Assembly (NCBI GenBank): GCA_937934465.1
Contig: CALGZO010000093.1
Location: 1 to 6,213 of the forward strand
Direction of reading: 5' to 3'
Length of the DNA stretch: 6,213 nucleotides
Source: an uncultured Fimbriimonadales bacterium
GTDB taxonomy: Bacteria; Armatimonadota; Fimbriimonadia; Fimbriimonadales; GBS-DC
Made by a program: the position numbers and the translations under genes. Positions 4,711 through 6,213 of the stretch are shown here, piece by piece; the stretch's first letter is position 1; each line of letters starts with the position of its first letter. The notes beneath the pieces were generated by a model, which saw nothing but the letters and a program-made list of their open reading frames with translations, had not been told where the DNA came from and did no database searches.

Positions 4711-5872
4711 GACGCCGAATCAACCCAGCCATCGCCGCGCCCGCGCCCAACGCCAACAGGCTGCTCGGCTCAGGCACAACCTCGTAGATGTCCAAGCGAT
4801 CGAGATAGGTTCCTGACCCACCGCCGCCCTGCACCACGAAGATGAACACGCGACCATCCGTCGTGATGAAGTAGCTGGCGTTGAGCAAGGTGTTCGAGTA
4901 GCCGCCCGGCGTGAACCCGTCTGCTGTTGGACCTGCGCCCGTCAGAGTGGTGGTGAAATCGCCCGCCAAGTTGCGCACGAACACCTGATTCTGACCTGAC
5001 ACACGCAGGTTGTAAAGGATGAGGTCTCCCAAGTGCCCGTACGCCTGCGACACAGGCACATACGCGACGAACGATTGCTGCAGCCCGCCCTCCGTGAGGG
5101 ACACGAAGTTGCCATCATCGGTAAAGGTGGTAGCGCCCGTGCGTGAGAACTTGCGCACGCCCGCCGCGTTGCCTGAGCCGCCGTTCCACTTGTAATACAT
5201 ATCGCCGTTGGGGGCGAAGGCGATGTCGCGGACGGCGGTGGGCGCGCCGCCCACTGGGCTGGTGTTGCTTGCGTTTGTACCTGTGATTAAGTCGAAGCGT
5301 CGGATAATCGTGCTTCCGAACACGCCGACGGCTAAGGTCGCGCCGCTGCCCTGATAGCCTGGATCAATCTCCAGCGTGTCGTAGCGCGAGACGCCTGCCT
5401 CACTGATCGACAACAGACCGTCGCCTGCCCAGCTGGTGTCCAGGTTACCGTTGGTGTCGTATTTGCGGATGCCTGTGTTATTGGCAGTGGTGCTCCCCAG
5501 CCCAGTACCCAGATAGAGCGCGCCGTTGTAGTACACAAGGCGCGTGTCGCGCGAGCCGCCGTCTTGTCTGAGCTGCACTTTCCATGCAGGTGTGAGCGTG
5601 GAGTTGCTGGCAACGAAATTGCCAGCAGTGTAGAAGTTGCTGATACGCGCCATGCCGACAGTTTGCAAGCCACTCGAGGTGTGATAGCCTGCCACATAGA
5701 GGTTCGTGCCGTCGAATGCCACATCGCCGATGTTGCTGCCGATGCCGTTCGCCGAACCATCGAACAGGTCAGCAAGTGTGTAGCTGCGTAGGTGGTTGAT
5801 TGTATATTGCGCGGACGCGAATGCCAACGCGCCAAGCGCCAGCCCAAGCGTTACAAAGAGCTTGCCTTTCAT
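4700..5872 (-). CDS. Secreted PEP-CTERM sorting-domain protein with beta-propeller-like repeats
   Basis: An exported protein of 390 residues. The N-terminus is a signal peptide (K2 and K4, hydrophobic 5-18, cleavage probably after ASA near 21). The C-terminus has the three-part PEP-CTERM tag: VVPEP (366-370), a hydrophobic helix (about 371-385) and the basic end RRRKK (386-390). Such tags are recognised by exosortase in the inner membrane, leading to cell-envelope or extracellular-matrix delivery. Exosortase genes are not in the window. Between them, repeated strands such as VAFDGTNLYVAGY (51-63), RLVYYNGALYLGT (111-123) and IAFAPNGDMYYKW (217-229) look like blades of a beta-propeller. No enzyme residues are recognisable and the function is unknown. 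I chose ATG 5872: it has AGGAGG seven bases upstream and begins the signal peptide. The frame extends to 5965, but that would bury the signal peptide under 31 extra residues. Confidence 0.9.
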   Translation of the reverse strand: MKGKLFVTLGLALGALAFASAQYTINHLRSYTLADLFDGSANGIGSNIGDVAFDGTNLYVAGYHTSSGLQTVGMARISNFYTAGNFVASNSTLTPAWKVQLRQDGGSRDTRLVYYNGALYLGTGLGSTTANNTGIRKYDTNGNLDTSWAGDGLLSISEAGVSRYDTLEIDPGYQGSGATLAVGVFGSTIIRRFDLITGTNASNTSPVGGAPTAVRDIAFAPNGDMYYKWNGGSGNAAGVRKFSRTGATTFTDDGNFVSLTEGGLQQSFVAYVPVSQAYGHLGDLILYNLRVSGQNQVFVRNLAGDFTTTLTGAGPTADGFTPGGYSNTLLNASYFITTDGRVFIFVVQGGGGSGTYLDRLDIYEVVPEPSSLLALGAGAAMAGLIRRRKK

Positions 5873-5879
5873 AGGTAAA

Positions 5880-5885
5880 CCTCCT
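5880..5885 (-). promoter_or_regulatory. Ribosome binding site of the PEP-CTERM gene
   Basis: A perfect AGGAGG on the minus strand, seven bases before the ATG at 5872. It fixes the start at the signal peptide and suggests efficient translation. Confidence 0.85.
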
Positions 5886-5897
5886 CGTTTAGTGTGT

Positions 5898-5925
5898 GGG
5901 AAGCATAGGCTCCCCATACATGATA
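5898..5925 (-). promoter_or_regulatory. Candidate -10 box and 5'-terminal hairpin of the PEP-CTERM mRNA
   Basis: On the minus strand TATCAT (5925-5920) is a good -10 hexamer. A start about seven bases later (5915-5913) would place GGGGAGC-ctat-GCTTCCC (5915-5898, seven pairs including one G-U) at the very 5' end of the message, ahead of an unpaired stretch and the SD sequence. No good -35 is found at normal spacing, so the promoter itself is uncertain. The rest of the gap (5926-6029) shows no gene and no clear terminator for the upstream gene. Confidence 0.35.
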
Positions 5926-6029
5926 GACTCCGTTTCGCCCTAAAAGCGGACAAGAACGCCCCCAAAATTACCAGATTTATGCAGAGTTATGTGCTAATCG
6001 GGGGACTCTCGTTGCCTTGCAGAACGGTT

Positions 6030-6213
6030 TCAGGGTTTCCCCCATCCCCCGCCGCCTGGGGTTCGCACGGTAAGGACTGCGCCTGCGGGGACACGGATGA
6101 CGCCCTTGCTCAGCTCGGCGTCGACTTCGCCGTCGATGTGGAGGGTGTTCTGTCCGCGTTTGCCGGGCTTGCCGCCCTGCAAGCCGTAGGGGGGGCGTCG
6201 TCGGCGTTCGGTG
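6030..6213 (-). CDS. Hydantoinase B / 5-oxoprolinase family protein, C-terminal fragment (5' partial)
   Basis: The minus-strand frame is open from the window edge to TGA at 6032-6030 and encodes the last 61 residues (60 in full view and one incomplete codon). The sequence ERRRRPPYGLQGGKPGKRGQ, then NTLHIDG, then the ending VRTPGGGGWGKP, matches the C-terminus of HyuB-type proteins: an R.r..PyGl.GG.pG..G.N block near the end and a terminal TPGGGGyG.P. These proteins act with HyuA in ATP-dependent opening of hydantoin or 5-oxoproline rings, or form the B half of acetone and acetophenone carboxylase-like enzymes; the substrate cannot be told from this fragment. A HyuA partner would be expected beyond the right edge. 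The PEP-CTERM gene follows 157 bases downstream on the same strand and is probably a separate unit, since it has its own promoter-like sequence. Confidence 0.85.
   Translation of the reverse strand, partial: TERRRRPPYGLQGGKPGKRGQNTLHIDGEVDAELSKGVIRVPAGAVLTVRTPGGGGWGKP

Noticed and set aside
4581..4787. 68-codon plus-strand frame in the convergent gap
   Set aside because: It translates a palindromic repeat and a terminator, then runs into the antisense of the PEP-CTERM gene.
5332..5847. Minus-strand frame of 171 codons inside the PEP-CTERM gene
   Set aside because: Same strand but another frame of a gene with signal peptide and sorting tag; rich in Arg, Thr and Trp as expected of a shifted frame.
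2239..5984. Similar strings around 2239-2263 and 5966-5984 (ATTACCAG and CAGATTTAT)
   Set aside because: The shared words are short and in a different order, so a repeat or shared operator is not supported.

Overview
This window looks like ordinary chromosome from a GC-rich, probably Gram-negative (diderm) bacterium. A secreted protein with a PEP-CTERM tail, a CysRS with a slightly unusual N-terminal active site, and many GC-rich palindromic repeats between genes fit a thermophile-like lineage such as Armatimonadota. That placement is an inference: there is no rRNA or other phylogenetic marker here. I see no phage, IS element, CRISPR array, tRNA or rRNA.

Layout, left to right. (1) Positions 2-2219, + strand: the end of an ABC-2 type export operon. 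It holds the 3' end of an unrecognised protein, a seven-helix permease that starts inside the previous stop codon (GTGA overlap), and an ABC ATPase with all its nucleotide-binding motifs, apart from an Asp in place of the Q-loop Gln. Spacing is tight and each downstream start has a Shine-Dalgarno (SD) sequence, so the three are probably co-transcribed and coupled. The substrate is unknown. (2) Positions 2220-2591: a 372-base gene-free stretch with two strong tandem palindromes, a possible folded RNA segment and a compact promoter for cysS. (3) Positions 2592-4007, +: cysS, complete, with its zinc and KMSKS residues. (4) Positions 4064-4552, +: a small YfcE/MJ0936-type metallophosphoesterase. 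(5) Positions 4553-4699: a convergent gap with a palindromic repeat and back-to-back terminator candidates. (6) Positions 4700-5872, - strand: a secreted PEP-CTERM protein with beta-propeller-like repeats. (7) Positions 6030-6213, -: the C-terminal 61 residues of a hydantoinase B/5-oxoprolinase-type protein that continues beyond the window.

Two styles of gene start occur side by side. The permease, ATPase and PEP-CTERM genes have clear SD sequences. cysS and the phosphoesterase have none; each has a TAnnnT -10-like hexamer ending exactly 9 bases before the ATG, as expected for leaderless mRNAs. The cysS promoter also carries a perfect 6-4-6 dyad filling most of a 19-bp -35/-10 spacer, a geometry known from MerR-type promoters. 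I did not find a convincing wholly new system. The regulatory and repeat architecture is the most interesting part.
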